Positions 36,124 to 44,369 of a stretch of DNA of 64,000 nucleotides are shown piece after piece (position 1 is the first letter of the stretch; every line of letters begins with the position of its first letter). Below the pieces are notes generated by a model that ran no database searches, was not told the DNA's origin, and saw only the letters and a list, made by a program, of their open reading frames with translations. The translations under genes and the position numbers were made by a program. Source of the stretch: Pseudomonas brassicacearum (GTDB taxonomy: Bacteria; Pseudomonadota; Gammaproteobacteria; Pseudomonadales; Pseudomonadaceae); contig NZ_MOBK01000004.1 in the NCBI RefSeq assembly GCF_003732265.1, positions 62,001 to 126,000 on the forward strand. The letters run 5' to 3'.

Positions 36124-36149
36124 AAAACCCCAGCTCAGGCTGGGGTTTT
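36124..36149. terminator. Intrinsic bidirectional-type terminator
   Basis: AAAACCCCAGC-TCAG-GCTGGGGTTTT, a perfect 11-bp stem with tetraloop, about 30 bp after the Tim44-like gene. Confidence 0.95.
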
Positions 36150-36231
36150 CTATTTCGCGGTTGCATCTATAGCGAGCTACTGTATAAACCGCCCCAACTA
36201 AACCGCGCCATCAAGCAAGAGGATCCCGGAC

Positions 36232-36639
36232 GTGGAAGAAATCATCGAACAACTGCGTGAAGCCAACGAACCGGTACCGGTCCCCTTGGAGCTGCCCGAC
36301 GAAGACCAGATCGTGGAAATCGAAGAACAACTGTTCATCGACATTCCGTTCGTCTTCAGAGAATTTTTGCTGACCGTCAGCGACGTCGTCTACGGCAGCC
36401 TGGAGCCGGTGACTGTCACCGACCCGCAATCCCACACCTACCTGCCTGACGTTGCCGCCAACGCCTGGGACGCTGGCGTTGACCGCAGCATGATCCCGAT
36501 CTGCCAGGACGGTGATGACTATTACCTCGTCGAAGAAGACGGCACCGTGGTGCTGTGGCAGGCCGAAGAAGAACTGATCGCCGAAGAAACCTGGGAATCG
36601 GTGTGGCACTGGGCGCGGGACGTCTGGCTGGAAAGCTGA
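36232..36639 (+). CDS. SMI1/KNR4-family protein
   Basis: A 135-residue acidic protein. The start is GTG at 36232 (EEIIEQLREANEPV) with AGAGGAT upstream. The SMI1/KNR4 fold is indicated by VPLELPDEDQIVEIEEQL, IPFVFREFLLTVSDVVYGSLEP, the ICQDGDDYYLVEEDG core and the WARDVWLES end. In bacteria this superfamily often provides immunity to polymorphic toxins, but this copy is a widely conserved housekeeping-context version with no toxin next to it. It converges on the antiporter gene. Confidence 0.85.
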   Translation: MEEIIEQLREANEPVPVPLELPDEDQIVEIEEQLFIDIPFVFREFLLTVSDVVYGSLEPVTVTDPQSHTYLPDVAANAWDAGVDRSMIPICQDGDDYYLVEEDGTVVLWQAEEELIAEETWESVWHWARDVWLES

Positions 36640-36668
36640 GACGCCTCGGTGTTGTAGCAAGTGCGATG

Positions 36669-38432
36669 TCAGTGACCGGGGGCATCATTGTGGTTGTCCA
36701 GGGTTTCAAGCAATGCCACCTGCATCCGCGTATGTACGCGGATGAACCAGCGCCAGAGCAATGCTGCCACGGCGGCGGCGACCACGATGATCAACACCAG
36801 CAACTTGTTGGTCGGCAGAATACTGGCCGACAAGGCTGCCAGTAGCAGGAAAATCACCAGCAGCGAGAGGATCGGAATCACTTCGGCGATCACCCGACGC
36901 ACTCGCTGTGTGTGACGCCCGGCCATTTCCGGCTTCACGCCCATCTCGGCCAACAGCAGCGACAACGCCTTGAGCTTGCGATAGGCGGCGATCAGGAACG
37001 GCAGCGACAACAGCAGCGCCCCACCCCAGATCAAAGCCTTCTGCCAACTCGGGTCGCTGATCCAGTCTTGCAAATAGACGGACACGCGCTCGGCGAAAAA
37101 CGCTCCCGAAAAGAAAATCGCACTCACCAACGCCAGATTGACCCCCACCTGCAGCAGAATCCGCCGAATCATCGACGCCAGCAGCGCGCCCTCGCCCTGC
37201 GGCTGAATGCTGCGCAGCCATTCGCCGTACATCCCCAACACCCGGCCCAGCCGTCGCGGCATCACCGCGGCGAGTTTGATCGACAGCGGATCGGCCGCGC
37301 GGATCAGGTACGGAGTCAGCAGCGTGGTGATCACAGAAACCGCCACCGCAACCGGGTAGAGAAAGTTGCTGGTGACCTGCAGCGTCATGCCCAACGCGGC
37401 AATGATGAAAGAAAATTCGCCGATCTGCGAAAGCCCCATCCCCACGCGCAGTGAGGTGCGTCCGTCATTGCCGGCGATAAACGCCCCGAGGCCGCAGGAC
37501 AGCATCTTTCCAAGCACCACAGCCACGGTGATCACGGCGATTGGCCAGGCGTATTGCAGGAGGATCATCGGATCCAGCATCAGGCCGATGGCGACGAAGA
37601 AGATGGCGCTGAACAAATCGCGAACCGGCTCGATCAGGCGCTCTATCTTCAACAGTTGCCGAGACTCGGCCATGATCGCGCCAATCAGGAACGCGCCGAG
37701 CACCATGCTGTATTCCAGCTTCACCACCAGCAGGCAGAAACCAAAACACAGCCCCAGCACGGTGATCAGCAGCATCTCGTTGCTTTCGAATTTCGCCACG
37801 TACGCCAGCAGCCGTGGCACTAGCAAAATCCCGATGACCAGCGCGACGATCATGAACAGCGAGAGCTTGCCCACCGTGGAAAACACTTCGCCGGAGCTGA
37901 CCGTACCGCTGACGGCGATGCTCGAGAGCAACGCGATGATGCCGATGCCGAGGATGTCTTCGACGATCAGCACACCGAAGATCAACTGCGCGAAACGCTC
38001 GTTCTTCATCTTCAGGTCGTTGAGTGCCTTGACGATGATGGTGGTCGAGGAAATTGCCAGGATCGCGCCGAGGAACAGCGAATCCATGGTGTTCCAGTCA
38101 AACCAGCGACCGATCTCGTAGCCGATCCAGATCATCAGCACGATTTCGAGGAACGCCGCGATGAACGCCGTCGCACCGACCTTGAACAACTTGCGCAGGC
38201 TGAATTCGAGGCCGAGGCAGAACATCAGGAAAATCACCCCGAGCTCCGCGAGGGTCTTGATGGTCTCTTCGTCGTGGATCAGCCCGAACGGCGGTGTGTG
38301 CGGGCCAATGATGAAACCGGCGACGATATAGCCCAACACCACCGGCTGCTTGAAGCGATGGAACAGCACGGTCACCACGCCCGCGATCAACATGATCACT
38401 GCCAAATCCTGAATGAAACTGATGGCATGCAT
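36669..38432 (-). CDS. CPA2-family monovalent cation/proton antiporter (KefB-like, no RCK domain)
   Basis: A 587-residue inner-membrane protein. Residues 1-395 form the Na+/H+ exchanger domain with about 12 helices: VVLGYIVAGFIIGPHTPPFG, LGVIFLMFCLGLEFSLRKL, ISSTTIIVKAL, VEDILGIGIIALL, and GMGLSQIGEFSFIIAALGM. The cytosolic TrkA-N/RCK domain of KefB/KefC is absent. Instead residues about 400-587 hold three to four additional hydrophobic helices and a hydrophilic tail. Likely exports K+ or Na+ in exchange for protons; ion not determinable. Confidence 0.87.
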   Translation of the reverse strand: MHAISFIQDLAVIMLIAGVVTVLFHRFKQPVVLGYIVAGFIIGPHTPPFGLIHDEETIKTLAELGVIFLMFCLGLEFSLRKLFKVGATAFIAAFLEIVLMIWIGYEIGRWFDWNTMDSLFLGAILAISSTTIIVKALNDLKMKNERFAQLIFGVLIVEDILGIGIIALLSSIAVSGTVSSGEVFSTVGKLSLFMIVALVIGILLVPRLLAYVAKFESNEMLLITVLGLCFGFCLLVVKLEYSMVLGAFLIGAIMAESRQLLKIERLIEPVRDLFSAIFFVAIGLMLDPMILLQYAWPIAVITVAVVLGKMLSCGLGAFIAGNDGRTSLRVGMGLSQIGEFSFIIAALGMTLQVTSNFLYPVAVAVSVITTLLTPYLIRAADPLSIKLAAVMPRRLGRVLGMYGEWLRSIQPQGEGALLASMIRRILLQVGVNLALVSAIFFSGAFFAERVSVYLQDWISDPSWQKALIWGGALLLSLPFLIAAYRKLKALSLLLAEMGVKPEMAGRHTQRVRRVIAEVIPILSLLVIFLLLAALSASILPTNKLLVLIIVVAAAVAALLWRWFIRVHTRMQVALLETLDNHNDAPGH

Positions 38433-38634
38433 GGCGTGTGCTCCGTAAGGGGGGACTTTTGGAGGTTAACACCGGGACTTGCGCCGCAAAGGCGGTGCAA
38501 TATATGGAAACAGATCGAAACGGGCGTGACGGCAGCCACCTGCCCGGCGTCCCGATAACTGTTGGTTTTGAAAAGCTGACAAGGCACCCGCAGAGGTGCG
38601 CCCCTGAAATTCTGCCTTGAACCGTGAGAACGCT

Positions 38635-39117
38635 ATGGAACCCGGAAACGCACAACTGTCGATGACGGTATTGATGACCCCCGACATGGCCAACTTCTCT
38701 GGCAATGTCCACGGCGGCACCTTGCTCAAGTACCTCGACGAAGTCGCGTACGCATGCGCCAGCCGTTATGCCGGCCGCTACGTGGTGACCCTGTCGGTGG
38801 ACCAGGTGATTTTCCGCGAGCCGATTCATGTCGGCGAACTGGTGACCTTCCTGGCTTCGGTCAACTACACCGGCAACACCTCCATGGAGGTGGGCATCAA
38901 GGTGGTGACCGAAAACATCCGCGAGCGCTCGGTGCGCCACACCAATAGCTGCTTTTTCACCATGGTCGCGGTGGATGACGACCGCAAACCGGCTGTTGTC
39001 CCGCCACTGCAACCGCAGAACAGCGAAGACAAACGCCGCTTCATGCAGGCCCAGCAGCGTCGGCAGATTCGTCAGGAGCTGGAAAAGCGCTATCAGGAAA
39101 TCAAGGGCGATGCCTGA
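38635..39117 (+). CDS. Acyl-CoA thioesterase, hotdog fold (YciA/BACH-like)
   Basis: A 160-residue thioesterase. ATG at 38635 gives MEPGNAQLSMTVLMTPDMAN; an in-frame ATG at 38617 is less family-like. The hotdog domain covers residues about 8-125: NFSGNVHGGTLLKYLDEVAY contains the active-site region, followed by VDQVIFREPIHVGELVTF and NTSMEVGIKVVTENI. The C-terminal basic helix (RRFMQAQQRRQIRQELEKRYQ) is usual in this group. Likely hydrolyses medium/long-chain acyl-CoA in the cytoplasm. Divergent from the antiporter. Confidence 0.88.
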   Translation: MEPGNAQLSMTVLMTPDMANFSGNVHGGTLLKYLDEVAYACASRYAGRYVVTLSVDQVIFREPIHVGELVTFLASVNYTGNTSMEVGIKVVTENIRERSVRHTNSCFFTMVAVDDDRKPAVVPPLQPQNSEDKRRFMQAQQRRQIRQELEKRYQEIKGDA

Positions 39118-39137
39118 GGTCTGTGACCGGTTTTAGA

Positions 39138-39222
39138 GAGCTATCGCAAGCAAGCTCGCTCCCCCATTTGATCTGTGTCGTTCACAAATCCAATGTAGGA
39201 GTGAGCCTGCTCGCGATGAGGT
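39138..39222. repeat. Degenerate REP elements, family 1
   Basis: CGCAAGCAAGCTCGCTCCC near 39148 and GAGTGAGCCTGCTCGCGATG near 39200 in inverted-out orientation. More diverged than the other pairs; located between the thioesterase and pdxY stop codons. Confidence 0.7.
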
Positions 39223-39232
39223 CAACGCCGAA

Positions 39233-40105
39233 TCAAAGACTGATCGCCGTCGCCTCAAACCGCACCCGCGGATGCGCAATCCGGTCCTGTGCCCGCACCA
39301 ACTCGAGCTCATAGCTGGCACAGGCCTGAGTCTCCAACAGCACTTCATGCACCGCTGCCGCCGTAAATTCGAACGCAGCGACCAGACTGTCACCCAACAA
39401 CACCCGCGCCAGGAACAGCCCGGACGTCAGGTCGCCCACACCCACCGGCTGACGCGGAAACGCCAGCAGCGGACGGCGCAGGTGCCAGCTGCCCTCGGCA
39501 GTCACCAACAACATCTCGAAGCCATCCGCCGGCTTACCGGGATAGTCCAGATGCTTGACCAATATTGCCTTCGGCCCACGCGCCAAAAGTGCTCGCGCCA
39601 TGGCCAGGCAATCGAACAGCGACTGCGGCTTGCGCCCCGAGAAGCTGTCCAGTTCCAACTGGTTCGGGCACATGAAGTCAGCCACCGATGCCGCTTCTTC
39701 CAGCAGGAAATCGCTGACTTCGGCCGGTACGCTACAGCCTTTCTCTGGATGGCCCATTACCGGGTCGCACAAATACAGTGCCTTGGGATTCATCGACTTG
39801 ATGCGCGCCACGCCGGTCAGGATCGCCCGGCCCTGAGCCGCACTGCCCAGGTAACCGGACAGCACCGCATCGCAGTTGCCCAGCTCGCCAATCGCGGCAA
39901 TGCCTTCGACCAACTCAGGGATCTGGTGCGGCGCCAGCACTTCACCCGTCCACTGGCCGTACTGGGTGTGGTTGGAGAACTGCACGGTGTTGAGCGGCCA
40001 GACATTCACCCCGACCCGCTGCATCGGGAAAACCGCGGCGCTGTTGCCAGCGTGGCCGAACACCACGTGGGACTGAATGGCGAGCAGATGGGGCGTACGT
40101 TTCAT
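39233..40105 (-). CDS. pdxY: Pyridoxal kinase
   Basis: A 290-residue ribokinase-fold kinase that phosphorylates pyridoxal in the PLP salvage pathway. Key stretches: [26 protein letters not shown] at the start, [15 protein letters not shown], the [17 protein letters not shown] segment, [12 protein letters not shown], and the anion-hole [15 protein letters not shown] near residue 220, containing the catalytic Asp. Length and order match PdxY. A strong AAAC-rich leader without obvious SD precedes the ATG. Confidence 0.95.
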   Translation of the reverse strand: MKRTPHLLAIQSHVVFGHAGNSAAVFPMQRVGVNVWPLNTVQFSNHTQYGQWTGEVLAPHQIPELVEGIAAIGELGNCDAVLSGYLGSAAQGRAILTGVARIKSMNPKALYLCDPVMGHPEKGCSVPAEVSDFLLEEAASVADFMCPNQLELDSFSGRKPQSLFDCLAMARALLARGPKAILVKHLDYPGKPADGFEMLLVTAEGSWHLRRPLLAFPRQPVGVGDLTSGLFLARVLLGDSLVAAFEFTAAAVHEVLLETQACASYELELVRAQDRIAHPRVRFEATAISL

Positions 40106-40225
40106 GCGGTGAGTTTTCCGTAAAACGATTGAAATTCGAGCCGCGCAGTATGCGACGAAACGCAGCCTGTACGACAGACCGGCGACGCAGTTAAGCTGAC
40201 ACTATCTAGTTGGAGCAACCTGTTG

Positions 40226-40639
40226 ATGCTGACCCTCGGAAATATCTTCGTGCTGATGCTGCTCGCCACCGGTGGCGCGTGGTTGTGGCACAACCACGGC
40301 TTGCGCGAGCGCGCGCTGGAGCGGGTCAAGCAGCATTGCGCCAAGCTCGGCATCGAGTTGCTGGACGGCAACGTGGCCTTGAAAAAGATCGCCTTCATCA
40401 AAGACGCCAACGGCCGGCGCCGCCTGGCTCGCGTGTACAACTTTGAGTTCACCGTGACCGGCGAAACCCGTCACAACGGCACCATCACCCAATTCGGCGC
40501 CCACAGCGCGCAGATCGAACTGGCGCCCTACCCGATGCCGTTCGACGACACGCCTGCGGTTGTCGATGTGGTGAAGCCCCGGGCCGAGGTGATCGAGCTG
40601 AGCCAATGGCGGCAAGAACACACCAAGTGGCGCCCTTAA
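40226..40639 (+). CDS. DUF3301 membrane-anchored protein
   Basis: A 137-residue protein. The N-terminus (residues 1-19; MLTLGNIFVLMLLATGGAW) is a single membrane helix, followed by a basic helix (LRERALERVKQHCAKLGIELL) and a beta-rich domain with RRRLARVYNFEFTVTGETRHNGTI, as in DUF3301. ATG at 40226 is chosen over TTG at 40223. It is divergent from pdxY and converges with a COG0523 gene, overlapping its stop by 4 bp. Function unknown. Confidence 0.85.
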   Translation: MLTLGNIFVLMLLATGGAWLWHNHGLRERALERVKQHCAKLGIELLDGNVALKKIAFIKDANGRRRLARVYNFEFTVTGETRHNGTITQFGAHSAQIELAPYPMPFDDTPAVVDVVKPRAEVIELSQWRQEHTKWRP

Positions 40640-41601
40640 ACCGACCGACAGCCGGCCAGGGCGCTTTGAAGTGAATCAACCTCCTGCGGCTCGCTGAAAA
40701 TCAGTTCTATCCGCGAATCCTGGCGCCATTCGCTGGGCTTCCATTCCAGCGCCGAGTTATCCAGCGCATTGGCCGACACCCAACCGTCGACGCTGTGGAT
40801 AACCAGCTTCGCCCGCCGCCAGGACAGGCTTTCAAGCCACTGGCCGATGCGCGCCACGTCGAACCTCTGGATCGGATGCCAGCGCCAGCCGATGCTCCAG
40901 CCACCCTCCTGTTCCTGACTCAAGCAAATCGGCAGCAAGGGATCGGTCCAGATGGCCGGCAGCTGCGCCAGCCCCTTTGGCACGACGAAGTTATCCACAC
41001 CCGTTTCAGCCCGAGCATGGAGCCCCGGCAACTCGCTCAATGGCAACTCGGCGTGCTGCGTCCAGTACAGAGGACGAGGCAGTAACTGCGCGGCGATTCG
41101 CTGGCGATCATCGACGTCGAGATCTTCTGCCTTGTTCAACACCAACAAACCGGCGCTGTTCAATGTCTCCTGTTGCGCCGCAGGCAGCGGTTTGCCAGCC
41201 GCGAGTGCCTGGGCATCCAGCACCAGTACGCAAGGTTGTACCGCCAGTACACCGACCCAAGGCGCCTCACTCAACTGCTCAAGCAACCGGGCCGGATGTC
41301 CGAGGCCGGAAGGTTCGATGAACAACCGATCCGGCTTGGCCTTGCGCAGCAACCGTCCGAGCCCGATCTGAAACGGCGCACCATTGACGCAACACAAACA
41401 GCCGCCGGCCACTTCACCCAGTGCGATACCATCGGCATCCGAGGTCATTAGCGCAGCGTCGAGGCCAATTTGCCCGAATTCGTTGATCAACACCGCCCAT
41501 CGCTCGCCGACCGGCCGCTGCGTCAACAGGTGCTTGATCAGGCTGGTCTTGCCGGCACCTAATGGACCGGCAATGACGTGTGTGGGAATGTTCTGCAACA
41601 T
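40636..41601 (-). CDS. COG0523 (CobW/G3E) GTPase, putative metallochaperone
   Basis: A 321-residue GTPase. P-loop GPLGAGKTS near residue 12, switch region INEFGQIGLDAAL, the metal-binding GGCLCC (CxCC) near residue 67, IEPSGLGHPARLLEQL, the LNKAEDL guanine-specificity motif, and a C-terminal CobW_C domain. COG0523 proteins deliver Zn2+ or other metals to client enzymes. It is separated from the DUF1826-zigA pair by 388 bp holding a gene on the other strand. Two perfect DnaA-box 9-mers lie inside it (40794-40802 and 40991-40999). Zinc is inferred from context. Confidence 0.9.
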   Translation of the reverse strand: MLQNIPTHVIAGPLGAGKTSLIKHLLTQRPVGERWAVLINEFGQIGLDAALMTSDADGIALGEVAGGCLCCVNGAPFQIGLGRLLRKAKPDRLFIEPSGLGHPARLLEQLSEAPWVGVLAVQPCVLVLDAQALAAGKPLPAAQQETLNSAGLLVLNKAEDLDVDDRQRIAAQLLPRPLYWTQHAELPLSELPGLHARAETGVDNFVVPKGLAQLPAIWTDPLLPICLSQEQEGGWSIGWRWHPIQRFDVARIGQWLESLSWRRAKLVIHSVDGWVSANALDNSALEWKPSEWRQDSRIELIFSEPQEVDSLQSALAGCRSV

Positions 41602-41628
41602 GGTCGGTATTTTCTGAGGAGGTAAAAG

Positions 41629-41985
41629 ATGCGGTTGATGGGATTGTCGTTATTGCTGGCACTGTGTTCTGGCGAGGTGTTTGCCCAAGCCTGCGTGGTA
41701 CATACCACATCCGTGAGATTGGACGTAAAAGTCTGCCAGCAAAACCGCAACATCCCGGAAAAGCTCTTCGCCGACGGCTTCTGCCAGCCCAATCTGGCCG
41801 GGCAGACCGTCGACGTGCAGTACGTTGACCAATGCCCAACGGGCGCATTCGGGGTGTGCAGCAACGCTCAAGTCGCCAATATGCCTTACCGGCAGGACAT
41901 TCACTATTACGGCGTGGCCACCGATGCGGCCTATTTGAAGCCGTTTTGCGAAGCGCAAAGCCAAGGCAACTGGCTCACGCCTTGA
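41629..41985 (+). CDS. Small secreted cysteine-containing protein
   Basis: A 118-residue protein with a Sec signal peptide (MRLMGLSLLLALCSGEVFAQ, cleavage after VFA near residue 19) behind a strong GAGGAGGT site. The mature part has six cysteines, one soon after the start, then in KVCQQN, GFCQPN, DQCPTG, GVCSNA and PFCEAQ, so three disulfides or a metal site are possible. No domain recognised. It lies between the two COG0523 genes on the opposite strand, only 27 bp from the start of one. Context suggests a periplasmic role under zinc limitation; this is inference. Confidence 0.75.
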   Translation: MRLMGLSLLLALCSGEVFAQACVVHTTSVRLDVKVCQQNRNIPEKLFADGFCQPNLAGQTVDVQYVDQCPTGAFGVCSNAQVANMPYRQDIHYYGVATDAAYLKPFCEAQSQGNWLTP

Positions 41986-41989
41986 GGCG

Positions 41990-42640
41990 TTAGCCGAGCC
42001 AATCGAGGGTCAGGATCAAACGACGCTCGCCCGATGCGGGTTGCGGCGAGCGGTGAATCACGCCAAAACCTTCGTTGCCGTGCCACTTTTCGCCCTTGAA
42101 CAGCGCCACATCCCCGCTGGCGATCTGCTCGATCAGCGAATCCTGTACAGGCTCAGCCTCAGGCTGGCTCAATTGGCGACGATCCATAACGCCCTCTCGC
42201 AGCCACTGACTGCCGATGCCGGAATACGTAGTGATCAGCCGCACCGGCACATGATCGACGTGGAAACGCGGGCACATGGCCTTGTCCAGCGCCCGCAAAC
42301 GCAGGCCGATGCGCTTGGCGCCCAGCAAACAGGCAAACGCGCTGACCAGCCACGACACGTCGGCCATGAAGCCCTCATGCCCTTCCAAATTGCTGAAACC
42401 TGAGGCCAATCCCTGCAGATTGGGTTCGGCGTCATCGCTGGGCATGTCCAGGACTAGCGACTCGGCCAACGGCGCGTTCAGCGACAGCAGCAACTGGCCG
42501 AAATCGACGATATGCACCGGAAGCTGGCGCTGCCAAATGGCGAGGTTTACCTCGTCATCGAGGATTCTGGCGAGCGTTTGCGGCGTTTCGCCCTGGACAG
42601 GATGAGCGACCGAACGCCGCTTCAGACTCGGCGCCAACAT
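41990..42640 (-). CDS. DUF1826 protein
   Basis: A 216-residue cytoplasmic protein. Its ATG at 42640 overlaps the stop of the upstream COG0523 gene (TGATG), showing translational coupling; the frame is open further upstream but those residues are shadow of that gene. It has the DUF1826 layout: NLAIWQRQLPVHIVDFG, CPRFHVDHVPVRLITTYSG near residues 130-150, DVALFKGEKWHGNEGFGVIHRSP and RRLILTLDWL. The conserved H-V-D-H and H-R-S-P residues resemble an Fe(II)/2-oxoglutarate oxygenase-like cupin, which I note only as similarity. The same pairing with zigA occurs in P. aeruginosa. Confidence 0.85.
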   Translation of the reverse strand: MLAPSLKRRSVAHPVQGETPQTLARILDDEVNLAIWQRQLPVHIVDFGQLLLSLNAPLAESLVLDMPSDDAEPNLQGLASGFSNLEGHEGFMADVSWLVSAFACLLGAKRIGLRLRALDKAMCPRFHVDHVPVRLITTYSGIGSQWLREGVMDRRQLSQPEAEPVQDSLIEQIASGDVALFKGEKWHGNEGFGVIHRSPQPASGERRLILTLDWLG

Positions 42641-43848
42641 CAGGCTGCAGCCTCTTCGTGCCACGGCCCAAACGGGTCTGGCAGCAATCGCCAACCTTCC
42701 ATGCCCAAGGCCATTTCGGCCTCCGTCAGCAGGCAACCGTCGAGTTCGGCGGTGAGTTGCGCGAAGTCGATGTTCTGCCCGATGAACACCAATTCCTGAC
42801 GGCAATCGCCGGTGGCGGCCGTCCAGTTCTGCATGATCCCGGCGGTGCTTTCTTCGTCCTGCGGCCACTGGGTTTTCGGCACAAACCGCCACCAGCGCCC
42901 CGCGAACCCATGGCGCATCAAACCACCCGCCTGGGACCAGCTACCGGCGTCCATGGGCTTGCTGGCCAGCCAGAAGAAACCTTTGGAACGCAGCAGCTTT
43001 CCATTCACCCAAGGGCGGTCGATGAAGCTGAAAAAGCGTTGCGGATGAAACGGTCGGCGGGCCCGGTATGCGGTCGAGGCGATGCCGTATTCCTCGGTTT
43101 CCGGCACGTGCTCGCCACGCAATTCCTGCAACCAGCCCGGTGCCTGAGCGGCTTTTTCAAAGTCAAAGCGACCGGTGTTGAGGATTTTTTCCAGGGGCAC
43201 TTCGCCCATGACCATGGGGATGATGTCTGCCTGCGCGTTGAGGCGTTGAAGAATCGCGATCAGCTCCTCGCGTTCGCGGCGGCTGATCAGGTCGATCTTG
43301 CTGATCAGGATCACGTCGGCGAATTCGATCTGCTCGATCAACAGATCAGTGATCGAGCGCTCGTCCTCCTCACCCAACGTTTCGCCACGGGACGCGAGGC
43401 TTTCGGCGGCTTGGTAGTCGAGCAGGAAGTTCATGCCATCCACCACGGTGACCATGGTGTCGAGCCGCGCCATGTCGGCCAGGCTTTGCCCTTGTTCATC
43501 GCGAAAGGTGAAGGTTTCCGCCACGGGCAGCGGTTCGGAAATGCCCGTGGACTCGATCAACAGGTAGTCGAAACGCCCGTCCCTGGCGAGTTTGCTGACT
43601 TCTTCGAGCAGGTCCTCGCGCAAGGTGCAGCAAATGCAGCCGTTGCTCATTTCAATGAGTTTTTCTTCGGCGCGATTCAGGCTGACATCACGCTGGACTT
43701 CGCTGCCATCAATGTTGATCTCGCTCATATCGTTGACGATGACAGCGACTCGCAGGTTGTCGCGATTGCGCAGGACGTAGTTGAGCAGCGTACTTTTTCC
43801 TGCACCGAGAAAGCCCGAGAGCACGGTCACGGGGAGACGATTGGGCAT
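42640..43848 (-). CDS. zigA: COG0523 zinc metallochaperone GTPase, ZigA-like
   Basis: A 402-residue G3E GTPase. P-loop [15 protein letters not shown] near residue 12, [13 protein letters not shown], the metal-binding [14 protein letters not shown] (CxCC) near residue 70, the [15 protein letters not shown] motif, SKIDLI (NKxD equivalent), and a CobW_C domain with [23 protein letters not shown] site precedes the ATG. A 15-bp Zur-like palindrome lies 50 bp upstream, in the region shared with the divergent secreted-protein gene. P. aeruginosa ZigA (PA5535) and Acinetobacter ZigA bind zinc under starvation, and the neighbours here match that locus. Symbol assigned by family and context. Confidence 0.88.
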   Translation of the reverse strand: MPNRLPVTVLSGFLGAGKSTLLNYVLRNRDNLRVAVIVNDMSEINIDGSEVQRDVSLNRAEEKLIEMSNGCICCTLREDLLEEVSKLARDGRFDYLLIESTGISEPLPVAETFTFRDEQGQSLADMARLDTMVTVVDGMNFLLDYQAAESLASRGETLGEEDERSITDLLIEQIEFADVILISKIDLISRREREELIAILQRLNAQADIIPMVMGEVPLEKILNTGRFDFEKAAQAPGWLQELRGEHVPETEEYGIASTAYRARRPFHPQRFFSFIDRPWVNGKLLRSKGFFWLASKPMDAGSWSQAGGLMRHGFAGRWWRFVPKTQWPQDEESTAGIMQNWTAATGDCRQELVFIGQNIDFAQLTAELDGCLLTEAEMALGMEGWRLLPDPFGPWHEEAAA

Positions 43849-43897
43849 CAGGTATTCCTCACAAGGGTGCCCGGTCGCAGTGTCGGGCTTGACTCAA

Positions 43898-43912
43898 TGT
43901 TATAGTATAACA
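43898..43912. promoter_or_regulatory. Zur box between zigA and divergent secreted-protein gene
   Basis: TGTTATA-G-TATAACA, a perfect 15-bp palindrome that matches the proteobacterial Zur consensus (GTTATAnTATAAC). It can control zigA (50 bp away) and the gene at 43992 (79 bp away). Confidence 0.88.
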
Positions 43913-43991
43913 ATGCAATCAAACCACTCTCCTCTTGCCCATGACGACAAAGCGACCGATGCTGAAGGCCGTTCAGTCCCCGAGGAAACCC

Positions 43992-44369
43992 ATGCGTACT
44001 GCCCTGAAACTGGCGCTGATGAGTGTTTCGCTGCTGATGGCCACACAGACCTGGGCGCAGATTCCGAGCCTGGCCCAGTGCACCCGTAGCGCCAATCTGC
44101 TGGCCTGCGTGGATGTCGACGGCAACGCCTACAGCGTCAACACCGTGGGCAGCACGATCTATCTGCGCGGCTTCGAAATGGCGGGCAAGCGCTACTGGGC
44201 ACAGACCAACAGCCGCTACGGGCAACTGACCTTTTTCACTGGCATCGCTTCCGACGGCGAAGCCTGGGTTGGCTACAACCGTCGGGTGGGCTGGACCACC
44301 ATCAATCGCTTCTCCAGCTCGGGTGGCAGCAGCGCCAAATTCACCTGCAGCCGGATTACCGGCTGCTAG
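43992..44369 (+). CDS. Small secreted protein of the Zur island
   Basis: A 125-residue exported protein. The ATG at 43992 has GAGGAA 6 bases upstream and starts a signal peptide (MRTALKLALMSVSLLMATQT, cleavage after WAQ near residue 23); a longer frame from 43935 lacks these. The mature part has two Cys pairs (QCTR with LACVD, and FTCSR with TGC), plus SVNTVGSTIYLRGFEMAGKR and YGQLTFFTGIASDGE. No known domain recognised. A perfect Zur box lies upstream, so it is probably produced under zinc starvation. It converges with the amidase gene, overlapping stops by 4 bp. Confidence 0.8.
   Translation: MRTALKLALMSVSLLMATQTWAQIPSLAQCTRSANLLACVDVDGNAYSVNTVGSTIYLRGFEMAGKRYWAQTNSRYGQLTFFTGIASDGEAWVGYNRRVGWTTINRFSSSGGSSAKFTCSRITGC

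Noticed and set aside
36232..36639. SMI1/KNR4 gene as immunity gene for the giant toxin-like proteins
   Set aside because: It is over 20 kb away, in a housekeeping context between a Tim44-like gene and an antiporter.
42640..43905. A 415-codon plus-strand frame opposite zigA
   Set aside because: The minus strand has intact GTPase and CxCC motifs and a ribosome-binding site; the plus frame has none.
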